From Sphingomonas sp. IC-56 (GTDB lineage: Bacteria; Pseudomonadota; Alphaproteobacteria; Sphingomonadales; Sphingomonadaceae), in NCBI RefSeq assembly GCF_021043375.1, contig NZ_JAJNDV010000003.1, positions 124,001-188,000 of the forward strand: DNA of 64,000 bases, read 5' to 3'. Position 1 is the first letter of the stretch, and each line of letters begins with the position of its first letter. The notes beneath the pieces are model-generated. The model made no database searches and was not told the origin of the DNA. It worked only from the letters and a program-made list of their open reading frames with translations. Shown here piece after piece: positions 26,567-34,563 of the stretch. Position numbers and translations under genes: made by a program.

Positions 26567-27934
26567 TCACGCCGCCTCCGATTTCTCCCTCCAGAGCTGG
26601 TCGGCGATGGCCACGAAGTGCGGGATCGAACAGAATTCGCAGTCGACGATGCGGGGGCGGCAGCTGCGGAGCTTTCCGATGGGTGACCCCCATGGATCGA
26701 CCTGCCAGTAATTGGTGTCTGTCAGACCGGTCTGCACGCGCAACATCTCGACCACCAGCAGATTGCCGGCAAGAGCACTGACGAACGCGAAAGGGGCGAG
26801 AACCTGCTTGCCCTCAGCGGATTTCAACGCCTGCTCGGCGCACAGCTGCTTGAACAGGCTGTCATAGGCCATGCCCTCGATCGCCGCCGCCTGTATTTCC
26901 GCGTTGGCGCCAGCGATCAGCGCCGCCGCATCCGCGGAGATGAGACTTTCCCTGACCATGTCCAGGCTGATCCCAAGCCCGTCGGCGATGGCACGTTCCC
27001 GTGCGTGCTCATCGGGGACGTGGCGATAGATGCACGAAAGACATGCATCGGCGGTCGGTTGGCGGTGCGAATGGACGACGACCGCCCGGATATCGGTGGT
27101 CGACGCGTCGAACACGCGTTCGGGAACTTCGGTCTGAATAGCGCGACGGACGCGACGACTATCGACGGTGACGATCGCAGTGCGCTGAGGGCCATTCTTC
27201 GCAACGTAGTCGTGAAAATCCCCGTTGAAGGGAATTAGCGCGACACGCGGGAAATCGGGGCTGGCGTTCCGGGCCAAAGTTTCAGCCTTGGGTTGCCCGA
27301 CGTCGGCCTCGGTGAAATAGAGGCATCGGTTCGGATTACCGCCGCCGACTGCCTTGGGATCGACGATCGGTAGCGTACCCCGGGCGTCGATATGACGCAG
27401 CGCCCGCAGGAACGCGTTGCCGACGGCGCCCGCGCCGATCAGCACTGCGCCGTCCAGGTCGATAGACGCATCCAGGGCCTCGCGCGGGACGCCGAGCTGG
27501 TCGATCCATACGGTGATCGGAAGGCTGACCTTCGGAAGTTCCTCGGCGCCAATCGCAAGAGAAAGAGCCGCCGCCGCCGTCGGACACGCCGCGATCGCCG
27601 CGAAGAGCGGGTGCGGATCGGAGGACGCCGTCTTCGACGGTTCGAGGCCGATCACCGCCTTCGAGGCGTTGATCCTCGCGTACAGCCGCGTGGCGTTCGA
27701 ACGCGGTGCGGCATTGCCGACGACGAGTTCGACCTTCACGTCGTCGGCCGGATCGCGCGTCACGGCCATGGTGCGATCGAGCAGATCGCAGACCTCCCGA
27801 GCCCAGTCGGCGCAGGAAGCGCGCTCCTCCACCGTGACCAGGATGCGGCCTTCCAAACGGGCCGATGCAGCATCCTCGTCGATGCCGAGCGCCGACGCGA
27901 GCATCCGCGCATTCTCCTGCCTGGCGGTGATCAT
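26567..27934 (-). CDS. bilD: BilD-like E1 (ThiF-family) activating enzyme
   Basis: Last gene of a bacterial ubiquitin-like conjugation operon; it would adenylate the Ubl C-terminus and pass it on as a thioester. Of its 455 residues, the first 160 are a variable N-terminal domain. The nucleotide site is GAGAVGN at 167-173, and GGGNPNRC at 197-204 is the conserved E1 loop. The likely catalytic cysteine is C298 or C301 (DACLSC), and a CEFC near the end may bind zinc. The ATG at 27934 overlaps the JAB gene stop (ATGA). A longer frame to 28105 only reads through that gene. Confidence 0.82.
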   Translation of the reverse strand: MITARQENARMLASALGIDEDAASARLEGRILVTVEERASCADWAREVCDLLDRTMAVTRDPADDVKVELVVGNAAPRSNATRLYARINASKAVIGLEPSKTASSDPHPLFAAIAACPTAAAALSLAIGAEELPKVSLPITVWIDQLGVPREALDASIDLDGAVLIGAGAVGNAFLRALRHIDARGTLPIVDPKAVGGGNPNRCLYFTEADVGQPKAETLARNASPDFPRVALIPFNGDFHDYVAKNGPQRTAIVTVDSRRVRRAIQTEVPERVFDASTTDIRAVVVHSHRQPTADACLSCIYRHVPDEHARERAIADGLGISLDMVRESLISADAAALIAGANAEIQAAAIEGMAYDSLFKQLCAEQALKSAEGKQVLAPFAFVSALAGNLLVVEMLRVQTGLTDTNYWQVDPWGSPIGKLRSCRPRIVDCEFCSIPHFVAIADQLWREKSEAA

Positions 27935-28404
27935 CCCACTACTCCGATGCATCCGTCGGGACCGCACGTCGGTACGCGAACCCATTCGTTTTCGCCCGAA
28001 AGGCGATAGCTGGCGGCCTGCTCCGCGAAGTTCGCCGGCGTTGTGTTGCGAGCGAATTCCGGCAGCACCAGCGAAAGCGCGCCGACATGGCGGACGATCG
28101 CCCATTCGTCGTCGGCCTCCGAATGAAAGGCACGACCGGGATGGCTATGGACTTGCGCCAGTATCTTCAGACGTGCGCCGCGCAGATGATTCATCAGGGC
28201 GCGCAGGCTTGCAGGCGCCAGCTTGAAATAGTCGATGTCGGTAATCTGATCGGGCTCGTAGACCTCCGTGACCGGGATCGGTTCGCGGATACCGGAGACA
28301 GGCCCCAGCCAGAGGACGGCGCGTTCCTCGGAACGTGCGCCGCCCGTACGCAGGATGTCGATCGTTCGTGCGAGCGTGTCGGTGGTGCAGCTTAGCGTGG
28401 TCAT
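27931..28404 (-). CDS. bilC: BilC-like JAB/JAMM isopeptidase
   Basis: Zinc protease of 157 residues, expected to trim the Ubl precursor and to remove it from targets. The JAMM signature is complete: H86-S-H88 and D99 (H-X-H-X10-D) with an upstream Glu at 26/27 in EERAVLW. The ATG at 28404 overlaps the E2 stop as ATGA, which decided the start over in-frame ATGs further upstream. It sits between E2 and E1 genes, the order reported for Bil operons. Confidence 0.84.
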   Translation of the reverse strand: MTTLSCTTDTLARTIDILRTGGARSEERAVLWLGPVSGIREPIPVTEVYEPDQITDIDYFKLAPASLRALMNHLRGARLKILAQVHSHPGRAFHSEADDEWAIVRHVGALSLVLPEFARNTTPANFAEQAASYRLSGENEWVRVPTCGPDGCIGVVG

Positions 28405-28838
28405 CCTACTGCCTTCTTCCATGAGCGGTAGATCTGGGTGACGATGCCGATGAGATCGTTGCCCGACGTGCCGCGATAGTTCGACCATGCCTCGGTGAAG
28501 TGGCTTTCATGGGTATGGTATTCCCGCACCCCGCGCATGCACACGAACAGACGCCCCGTCACCGGATGGGGGCAAGGATGAAAGATGCTGCCCACTGAAG
28601 GCGGCGCCGCATCCACCGGCGTGCCGTCGGCACGCAGGAGCTGGATGCTGGGCGACAGCTCGTTCCACTGCTCGCATTCCAACCGCAGGCGCAGCGCCGC
28701 CGCGGTCGGATGGTGGAAGATGACGTCGAAGACGGGGTATTTCGCCGACACGATCTCCCACCCCCAGCGACGCACGGCGGCGACGTCGAGGCGGCTTACG
28801 TCCGCCTCGAACGCCGCCCGCGAGATCAGCTCAAGCAT
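28401..28838 (-). CDS. bilB: BilB-like E2 conjugating enzyme
   Basis: Protein of 145 residues with an E2-like pattern: the catalytic cysteine is most likely C100 in LFVCMRG, followed by YHTHESH and a conserved Trp. It should take the Ubl from the E1 and transfer it to targets; phage structural proteins are the reported targets of Bil systems. I prefer the ATG at 28838, overlapping the Ubl stop by 8 bases; a GTG four codons earlier is possible. Confidence 0.8.
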   Translation of the reverse strand: MLELISRAAFEADVSRLDVAAVRRWGWEIVSAKYPVFDVIFHHPTAAALRLRLECEQWNELSPSIQLLRADGTPVDAAPPSVGSIFHPCPHPVTGRLFVCMRGVREYHTHESHFTEAWSNYRGTSGNDLIGIVTQIYRSWKKAVG

Positions 28839-29547
28839 TGCCGCCGCCACCTTCGCGCGGCATCCAGTCGAGTTCGACGGTACCGGTCAGGCCCGCCTGC
28901 CCGAAGCTCAGCGAGGCGTTGATGTCGTTGCCTGCGACGCTGACGACCCAACCCGACGTGTCGGCGAGGTCGAGCTTCCGCGCCGCCTTCTCCAGCACGG
29001 AGGAGATCGTCTCGTCGCTCTTGACGCGCAGACCTCCTTCGGCCGGGAACACGCCGCTGAGCGTCATGACCGTCACCAGCAGCTTGTCGGCACCGTGATG
29101 CTTGCGCGAGACGACGTGCTCGACGCCCTTCGGGCCGAACGCGATGGTGCTGCCCGGCCGGAGAACCACGTCCGGTTCGTCCTTCCGCTCCAGAACCCAG
29201 TCCTGCCCCTCGGGGGCCGGCCAGATACGGTTGAACTCGTCCGTCTCGATCTGATCCGTGGGCCAGATCTGCCCGATCTCGTTCACGGTGAAGGCGTAGG
29301 CCTCGTCGGACAGGGCGGCGCGCAGCTGACCATGAGGATGATCGGCGAGGACGATCTTAGCGTCCGTGGTCATATGGGTGGTGCGTCCGTTCTCGATCAT
29401 GACGGCCTGATGCTCGCTGGCGGGCGTCAATCCGGCAGCATTGAGCGCCTCGCGCACCCTGATGATGGCGTCGTCGAACTTGATGAGCTCGCCATTGACG
29501 GGGAACTCGTCGGCGGCGCGATCGCGCCCAGGGTCGAAGATGGTCAT
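28831..29547 (-). CDS. bilA: BilA-like ubiquitin-like protein with tandem beta-grasp units
   Basis: First gene of the conjugation operon, 238 residues. Two segments look like multiubiquitin-type beta-grasp units (about 14-75 and 82-147), and a third (about 153-236) ends in the conjugation-type tail GGGG followed by Asn-Ala. The two-residue overhang implies processing by the JAB protease to expose Gly-Gly. The start ATG at 29547 has GGAG nine bases upstream. Reported BilA proteins are ISG15-like with fused Ubl domains; the apparent third unit here is by eye only. Confidence 0.78.
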   Translation of the reverse strand: MTIFDPGRDRAADEFPVNGELIKFDDAIIRVREALNAAGLTPASEHQAVMIENGRTTHMTTDAKIVLADHPHGQLRAALSDEAYAFTVNEIGQIWPTDQIETDEFNRIWPAPEGQDWVLERKDEPDVVLRPGSTIAFGPKGVEHVVSRKHHGADKLLVTVMTLSGVFPAEGGLRVKSDETISSVLEKAARKLDLADTSGWVVSVAGNDINASLSFGQAGLTGTVELDWMPREGGGGNA

Positions 29548-29589
29548 TATGTCTTTTGCTCCAGTACGATGCCGACCACGCCGCCGGGA

Positions 29590-29700
29590 CTCTTGACGAT
29601 CGAAGTATCTGGACTAAAGTGTCTCATCGGTCTCGATCTGGACTCTGTATGCATCGGGACTAATTGCGGCGTCAAGTCCACATATGGACAAAGGAGTAGT
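29590..29700. promoter_or_regulatory. Divergent control region between bilA and the Xre/RES pair
   Basis: Holds three near-identical direct repeats, ATCTGGACTA (29607), ATCTGGACTC (29636) and ATCGGGACTA (29653), and an inverted repeat GTCCA-CATA-TGGAC (29676-29689) just before AGGAG of the plus-strand gene. TTGACG (29593) with TAAAGT 16 bases later is a possible plus-strand promoter. The sites suit autorepression by the antitoxin-like protein and may also control bilA. Confidence 0.45.
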
Positions 29701-29705
29701 TTGAG

Positions 29706-30095
29706 ATGGCGATAAGCGCCCCCGACGCCCATGCAGTCGTCGTGCGATCAGGGATTCCAGCCGAGCTGGAAGCCTTCTTCGCAATGGCCGAGCGGTGGGG
29801 CCTTTCCACCGACGAGCAGATCCTGCTGCTAGGGTCTCCCGGTCGTTCGACCTTCTTCAAATGGAAGAAGGAAGGCGGCAACCTGCCCGCCGACACGCAG
29901 GAGCGGCTCTCCTATATCTTCGGCATCTGGAAATCGCTGCGGATCCTCTTCACCGTTGACGAGCGCGGCGAGGAGTGGGTGCGCAAGAAGAACACGTATT
30001 TCGACGGTGCCAGCGCGCTCGACGTGATGCTCGAAGGCAAGGTCACCAGCCTCTACAAGGTGAAGCGCTTCCTGGATGCCCAGCGTGGTGGCTGA
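29706..30095 (+). CDS. Xre/MbcA/ParS-like (DUF2384) antitoxin-type protein
   Basis: Protein of 129 residues whose C-terminal part (ERLSYIFGIWKSLRILF, then a Trp-Val and a final KRFLDAQR) is the DUF2384 toxin-binding pattern. Residues 30-60 look like a helix-turn-helix. AGGAG lies 9 bases before the ATG. It overlaps the RES gene by 20 bases, the usual antitoxin-first arrangement. It should bind its own promoter region and, by position, could repress the divergent Bil operon too (inference). Confidence 0.72.
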   Translation: MAISAPDAHAVVVRSGIPAELEAFFAMAERWGLSTDEQILLLGSPGRSTFFKWKKEGGNLPADTQERLSYIFGIWKSLRILFTVDERGEEWVRKKNTYFDGASALDVMLEGKVTSLYKVKRFLDAQRGG

Positions 30096-30798
30096 GATCG
30101 GACCCGTCGTGCCGTGGAAGGGCGAAACCTTCCGGCTCATCCCGTCCCGCTTCCCGCCAGTCTCAGTGTATGAAGGCCTGGTCGCGAACGACCGCCTGAA
30201 CGCGCTGGTCGACATCGAGAACCTGACCAACCCCCGCCTCCAGTCGCAGGCTCGCATCGCTAGCCTCGAGAACAAGGACCCGAAGACGTCAGCGCGCCTC
30301 CAGAACTGGAACCTGGCTCCCTTCGCGTACGGCCATCCGGACGGCAGCACCTTTTTCGATGCCGACCGTCCGTGCCTCGAGGTCGCTGCTGACCGCCAGA
30401 CGGCGCTGGCGATCTCGGTGGCGAAGCGTCAGCGCTTTCTCGCCTGCACGTCGGAGGGCCCGATCGGCCTGGACATGCGGATGTTCAAGACGCCGCTGTC
30501 TGGCCGGTTCGTCGACCTGCGCGGCCTAGGCGCGGAGGAGGCGCGGGACCGCGGGCGCGAGCTCGGCAAGTCCATCGGGGACGATGTGGACGGGGTGCTC
30601 TTCCACCCCATCGAACGCCCCAGCGCGACGGCGATCTCCGTGCTGAACGGGTCGATTCTGGAGCAGACCCTCCAGGCGGTCCACTATCGCTACCAGTGGA
30701 ACGGTGAGCGGATATCGCTTCTCTACGCGTTCGACGACAAAGGTACTCGGATCGAGCCGGACCATCTGCGCAGCGAAGCGGATTGCCTCGCTGCCTAG
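30076..30798 (+). CDS. RES-domain protein, toxin-like, active-site residues altered
   Basis: Protein of 240 residues with the RES-family opening FRLIPSRFPP. Intact RES toxins degrade NAD+ using conserved Arg, Glu and Ser. Here Arg25 is present, but where the family has a Thr-Ala-x-x-Glu motif the protein reads TALAIS (109-114). Where a Tyr-Pro-Ser-x-Arg motif is expected it reads FHPIER (about 173-180). If these alignments are right, the catalytic Glu and Ser are lost. The stop shares the palindrome CTAG with the stop of the convergent next gene. Confidence 0.68.
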   Translation: MPSVVAEIGPVVPWKGETFRLIPSRFPPVSVYEGLVANDRLNALVDIENLTNPRLQSQARIASLENKDPKTSARLQNWNLAPFAYGHPDGSTFFDADRPCLEVAADRQTALAISVAKRQRFLACTSEGPIGLDMRMFKTPLSGRFVDLRGLGAEEARDRGRELGKSIGDDVDGVLFHPIERPSATAISVLNGSILEQTLQAVHYRYQWNGERISLLYAFDDKGTRIEPDHLRSEADCLAA

Positions 30799-31169
30799 AT
30801 CGCGGCGGGAATCCTGCCTGCCCGCCAGCCTTCGAGGCGGACAATCTCGTGGAAGTCGCAGCCCGGAGTCCTGCACACGATGCTGGGAACGACGCGGCCA
30901 TCGGCTTCGATCGTGTGGTCGCGAAGCGCGATGCCGTGCCCGCGGGAGCACGTCACCTCCGCCTTGAAGCGACGTATCGTGGAGGGATGGCTCGCCTTCC
31001 AGTGAAGCCTTTCCGGCCGACCTTCTCCGGCATGCTCCTTGAGGCCGACGACCGGATAGGATCGCTGGCGCGAGGCAGCGCCTGTCGGCCGGGACGTTCT
31101 GGAAGCTGGCCGCTGGACATTCGGCTCGCCGACCAAGAAGTGCAGTACCGCCTTCAACCACTTTGGCAT
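30795..31169 (-). CDS. Small zinc-ribbon-like protein of unknown function
   Basis: Protein of 124 residues. The C-terminal half has CSRGH and, about 20 residues later, CRTPGCDFHE, a likely metal site, followed by VRLEGW. The N-terminus (MPKWLKAVLHFL) is amphipathic, with a basic middle. The family is not recognised. It converges on the RES gene with stops overlapping by 3 bases, so it belongs to the accessory module rather than to the receptor gene downstream. Confidence 0.5.
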   Translation of the reverse strand: MPKWLKAVLHFLVGEPNVQRPASRTSRPTGAASRQRSYPVVGLKEHAGEGRPERLHWKASHPSTIRRFKAEVTCSRGHGIALRDHTIEADGRVVPSIVCRTPGCDFHEIVRLEGWRAGRIPAAI

Positions 31170-31861
31170 CGATTCTCCACGCACGCGCGGCCACAAATTC
31201 TATATGCAGCGGTCTGACCATAGCAGATCGTTGGCGTCTTCGCTCCTACGGATCGGTTTACGGGCTACATGTCCAGAACTCAGTGTGTCGCTGAACCCTA
31301 TCGGGATCTCGATAGGAACTTAGAAACGACGACTTTCAGGATCGGAAGTTCCATTCGCCGGTGGCTGAAAACGAGGCGCGTTGCTGCCAGGTGGCTTCAC
31401 GCTAGAGCGAATGGCAAGTTGTGTCAGAATCTGCCGTTTAGAACCAAGCTCGCGAAGGACTGGCTCTGGTCGGTAGCTACCGTGCCCGGCAATCACTCCG
31501 CGAGAGCAGCTTCCTAGGTTGATTGCCTCAACGCTGCCTGTCCCCAACCGACCCATCTTACGCCGCCACTGTTCTGGCAGAAGGTCATCGCCCTCACATC
31601 GCAGTACCGGTCGGGACTCGAACTTAACGTCCAAGTACATCCAGCCTTTTCCACGAATAAAGAAAGTGCTATAAGGGGCTCCGGCGGTCAAAAAGATCGA
31701 TGATTCTGCTCGTCAGATCAGTTGCTTGGCTAAACACAAGTCAAGCTCTTCTGGCACCATTTTCCTGACGCTAAGTGATTGGATCCATGACCTGCGGGTC
31801 GCCAACGCTTGTGCGCACATCCCACAGCGTCGACCCGGGCAGCCCATTTGTGGGTCACCCC
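31170..31861. other. Intergenic region at the edge of the accessory island, right repeat copy
   Basis: No convincing gene. It has a perfect hairpin CCTATCG-GGATCT-CGATAGG (31297-31316) and the repeat copy at 31464-31635. To its right the content changes to ordinary chromosomal genes, so an island edge in or near this stretch is likely. Confidence 0.5.
31464..31635 (+). repeat. Diverged direct repeat, right copy
   Basis: Partner of 26090-26265, same orientation, about 5.4 kb away. The longest identical block is 18 bases at 31609-31626. The two copies bracket the Bil operon, the Xre/RES pair and the zinc-ribbon gene. Confidence 0.6.
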
Positions 31862-34420
31862 CTAGAACAGCTTGCGGAGCGAGACCGTGACTGTCCGCCC
31901 AACGGGGTCGAGATAATCGGCCTGGAAGCGGTTTGGCGTATTGCCATTGCCGTCGCGCACCCGTTGCCGCCCATCGCCGATGTTGCTGACGTCCAGCCGC
32001 AGTTGCAGCTTCTCGGTCCATTTCGCGCGCTTGGCGATGTCGTGCAGGTCCATGAATGCACTGACGTTCAGCCGCAGCAGCGCGCCGAAGCGGAAGTCGG
32101 CGGCCGGATCGCCGCTCCGCACGCGCCCGGTGCCGCTATACCACCCGTCAAAGGTCACGCCGCTCCCCTGATGCGTGAGCCCGCCATAGACGAAGCCGGA
32201 CAGGCGCGGCAGACTTCCGCCCGTCACTGTGTCGCCGCGCAGCACGTCCAGCTCGGGCGTGTCGGGCCGCAGCTGCAGGCGGTCGCTGAATTTGTAGGTG
32301 GGGCCTGCGCCGAGATACAGGGTCGGGCGCGGCGGTGGGGGGCCTTGCCGCGCGGGGTCGGGCGCCGCCGGCTTGCCGAGCTGGCTGAACACATTCACCG
32401 TCAGGTTCAACGCCTGGATGCGCTCGCGGTGGAAGTTGAGCGGGCGGAACTGCACGTCCGTAAGCCGCCCCGCCGCGTCGCGGGTGAACAGGTCGGGCAG
32501 CAGTGCCTCGGTCTGTGGCGTGATCGCGTAGACCGAGCCGGTCTGATCGCGCACCTGAGTCGCCTCATAGGTGGCGCTCAGGCTCCATTCGCGGCTGGCG
32601 AAGGGCTTCAGATTAAATCCCAGCGATCGCACCAGCCGCTCCTCCGCGCGAAGCCCGGGATTGCCGCCGGTTACCAGCATGACCAGCTCGGTGCGGCCAT
32701 TGCCGAAATCGAGCACGGGCACGTTCGCCACGCGCACCTCAGGACTGGATTGCTGTGCCAGGTCGGGCGCGGCGCCGCTCCGCCTCAGCGATGCGGTCAG
32801 CTGGACGCCGCTCGCCACGGTCCACGCCAGCCCAGCACTGGCGTCATGCAACTGCCCGAACCCGCTGACATGCCGCGCCCGAAACGCGGCATTGGCCGAT
32901 AGCTGGCCGAGCCAGGATAGCGCGTCGGTGCCGGTGATCGGCACGTCGATCGCCGCACCGCCCTCAGCTCGGGTCCTGCCCAGTTCCAGGTCAAACGGAC
33001 TGGGTCCGCGCGTCACGGAAGCGGCGGTGGCGCGGCCAAGCTCGGCAGTGGCAGTGAACGTCACGGCGCCGGCGGGCAGCCGCAGCGGCGAACCGGTTAC
33101 CACCAGCTTCGCCTCGCCCGTACGGGTGCGCAGCCGCGCCACGTCCTCCAGCCGGTCGCGTAGCAGCGCGGGCGCGAGCGGCGCGAACGGATCGGTGCCG
33201 CCGGCGATCGCAGCATTGGCCCCAGCCGGGTCGATCCCGCGCTCGCTGCGCCCGTCGATCTGCTTCTGCTCGAATGCGCCGCTCAGGTCCCATCGCCAAC
33301 GCGCGACCGATCCGCGCAAGGTGAAGCCAGCCTTTAGCGTGGTCGTCTTCTGCCGCTGACGCAGCGGCGCTGCCTCCGTCAGATAGCGCGCCAGCCGCAC
33401 CGGGGCGGAAAAGGGGGAAAACGGGTTGGTGGCGGGCACGTTCAGATATACCGGCGCCGGGCCGGTGCTGCTGCGCTCCAGGTTCTGCTCGGCGTTCAAG
33501 GTAAGCGAGCCGGCGAGCGTGGCGGTGATCCGGTCGGCGAGCACCGCCTGCGCCTTTACCGCGCGCGTATCGGGGGTCAGCGTGCGCAGCGGCCCCAGGT
33601 CGAACAGCCGCGGCCGGTTCGCCCCCGCGGCATAGGCGGCCAGCGAGCCCCGGTCCTCTGCGCGGGCGGGCACCGGCGCGATCGTCACCGGAACGCCCGC
33701 AGCGGCCGAGAGCGCCGGGTCCACTTCACCGCCAGACTGTCCCAGTATGTTGCCCAATGCGTCGAACGGCACGTCGGGATCAGGCAGCAGGTCGCGGTCC
33801 GATTGCAGCAGTGCATCGGCATGGCGCACTTCCAGCGTCAGGCTCGTCCGGCTGTCGCCGCGCAGGCGGGTGAGCCCGACATTGCCCTTCTGGCTGAGAC
33901 TCCCCCAGCGCGTGGTGCTGCCCAGGGCGCCGCGCAGGTCCAGCTGGTCGAACACCCGCTTGGTGACGAAGTTCACCACGCGCTGCGTCGGCGGATAGCC
34001 GAACTTCAGCGCCGCGAGTTCCGGCAGCACTTCGACTCTCTCGATCGCCTCGGGCGGCAGGGTGCCGATTTCCTCATATCCCGACACCCGCTGCGCATTC
34101 AGCAGGAAGACCGGCGGGGACCCGTCGGCGGATAGCGTGCTTCCCTGAATCGCCCGAAGCAGCTCGTCCATGGTCGAGGCGCCGAGCGCCGCCACATTGT
34201 TCTCGTCCAGCGTGAGCAGCGGCGCGATGTCGGTAACTGCCGATCCGCGCGTGCCCAGGATAATGACTTCTTCTTCCCCCTGCGGCGGCGCTTCTGCCTC
34301 CACGGGGGGCGCCGGCGCCTCCTGTGCCCAAGCCGCCGGCCCGCAAATCGCCGCGCCGGCACCCGCCGTGCCGAGCAAGACGCGCCGAAGTAAAAGCCGG
34401 TGGCACCGCTCCCTCGGCAT
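31862..34420 (-). CDS. TonB-dependent outer-membrane receptor
   Basis: Protein of 852 residues with a signal peptide (basic start, hydrophobic core, AAWAQ cleavage site). A plug-domain region follows (VEVLPELAALKFG, RVVNFVTK), then a long beta-barrel closing in the aromatic tail VTVSLRKLF. The ATG at 34420 has GGAGGGG seven bases upstream, preferred over an ATG 13 codons earlier. The ligand cannot be told. It is divergent from the metallophosphoesterase gene. This is the type of abundant receptor found in sphingomonads. Confidence 0.85.
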   Translation of the reverse strand: MPRERCHRLLLRRVLLGTAGAGAAICGPAAWAQEAPAPPVEAEAPPQGEEEVIILGTRGSAVTDIAPLLTLDENNVAALGASTMDELLRAIQGSTLSADGSPPVFLLNAQRVSGYEEIGTLPPEAIERVEVLPELAALKFGYPPTQRVVNFVTKRVFDQLDLRGALGSTTRWGSLSQKGNVGLTRLRGDSRTSLTLEVRHADALLQSDRDLLPDPDVPFDALGNILGQSGGEVDPALSAAAGVPVTIAPVPARAEDRGSLAAYAAGANRPRLFDLGPLRTLTPDTRAVKAQAVLADRITATLAGSLTLNAEQNLERSSTGPAPVYLNVPATNPFSPFSAPVRLARYLTEAAPLRQRQKTTTLKAGFTLRGSVARWRWDLSGAFEQKQIDGRSERGIDPAGANAAIAGGTDPFAPLAPALLRDRLEDVARLRTRTGEAKLVVTGSPLRLPAGAVTFTATAELGRATAASVTRGPSPFDLELGRTRAEGGAAIDVPITGTDALSWLGQLSANAAFRARHVSGFGQLHDASAGLAWTVASGVQLTASLRRSGAAPDLAQQSSPEVRVANVPVLDFGNGRTELVMLVTGGNPGLRAEERLVRSLGFNLKPFASREWSLSATYEATQVRDQTGSVYAITPQTEALLPDLFTRDAAGRLTDVQFRPLNFHRERIQALNLTVNVFSQLGKPAAPDPARQGPPPPRPTLYLGAGPTYKFSDRLQLRPDTPELDVLRGDTVTGGSLPRLSGFVYGGLTHQGSGVTFDGWYSGTGRVRSGDPAADFRFGALLRLNVSAFMDLHDIAKRAKWTEKLQLRLDVSNIGDGRQRVRDGNGNTPNRFQADYLDPVGRTVTVSLRKLF

Positions 34421-34563
34421 GTCTATCCCCTCCGGTCCTGAAGAACCGGGGGCGAGCATATGAAGCGATTGCTATGCGCGCCAGCCGGAACCTATTCACG
34501 TCTGCTGATTACTGCGCGTATCCGCCGAGCGCGGCTGTATCTTTGCACGCGCGGCACAGGTAC

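Noticed and set aside
26090..31635. Direct repeats as ends of an insertion sequence or integron
   Set aside because: No transposase, integrase or terminal inverted repeats are present, and the copies are too diverged for a recent insertion.
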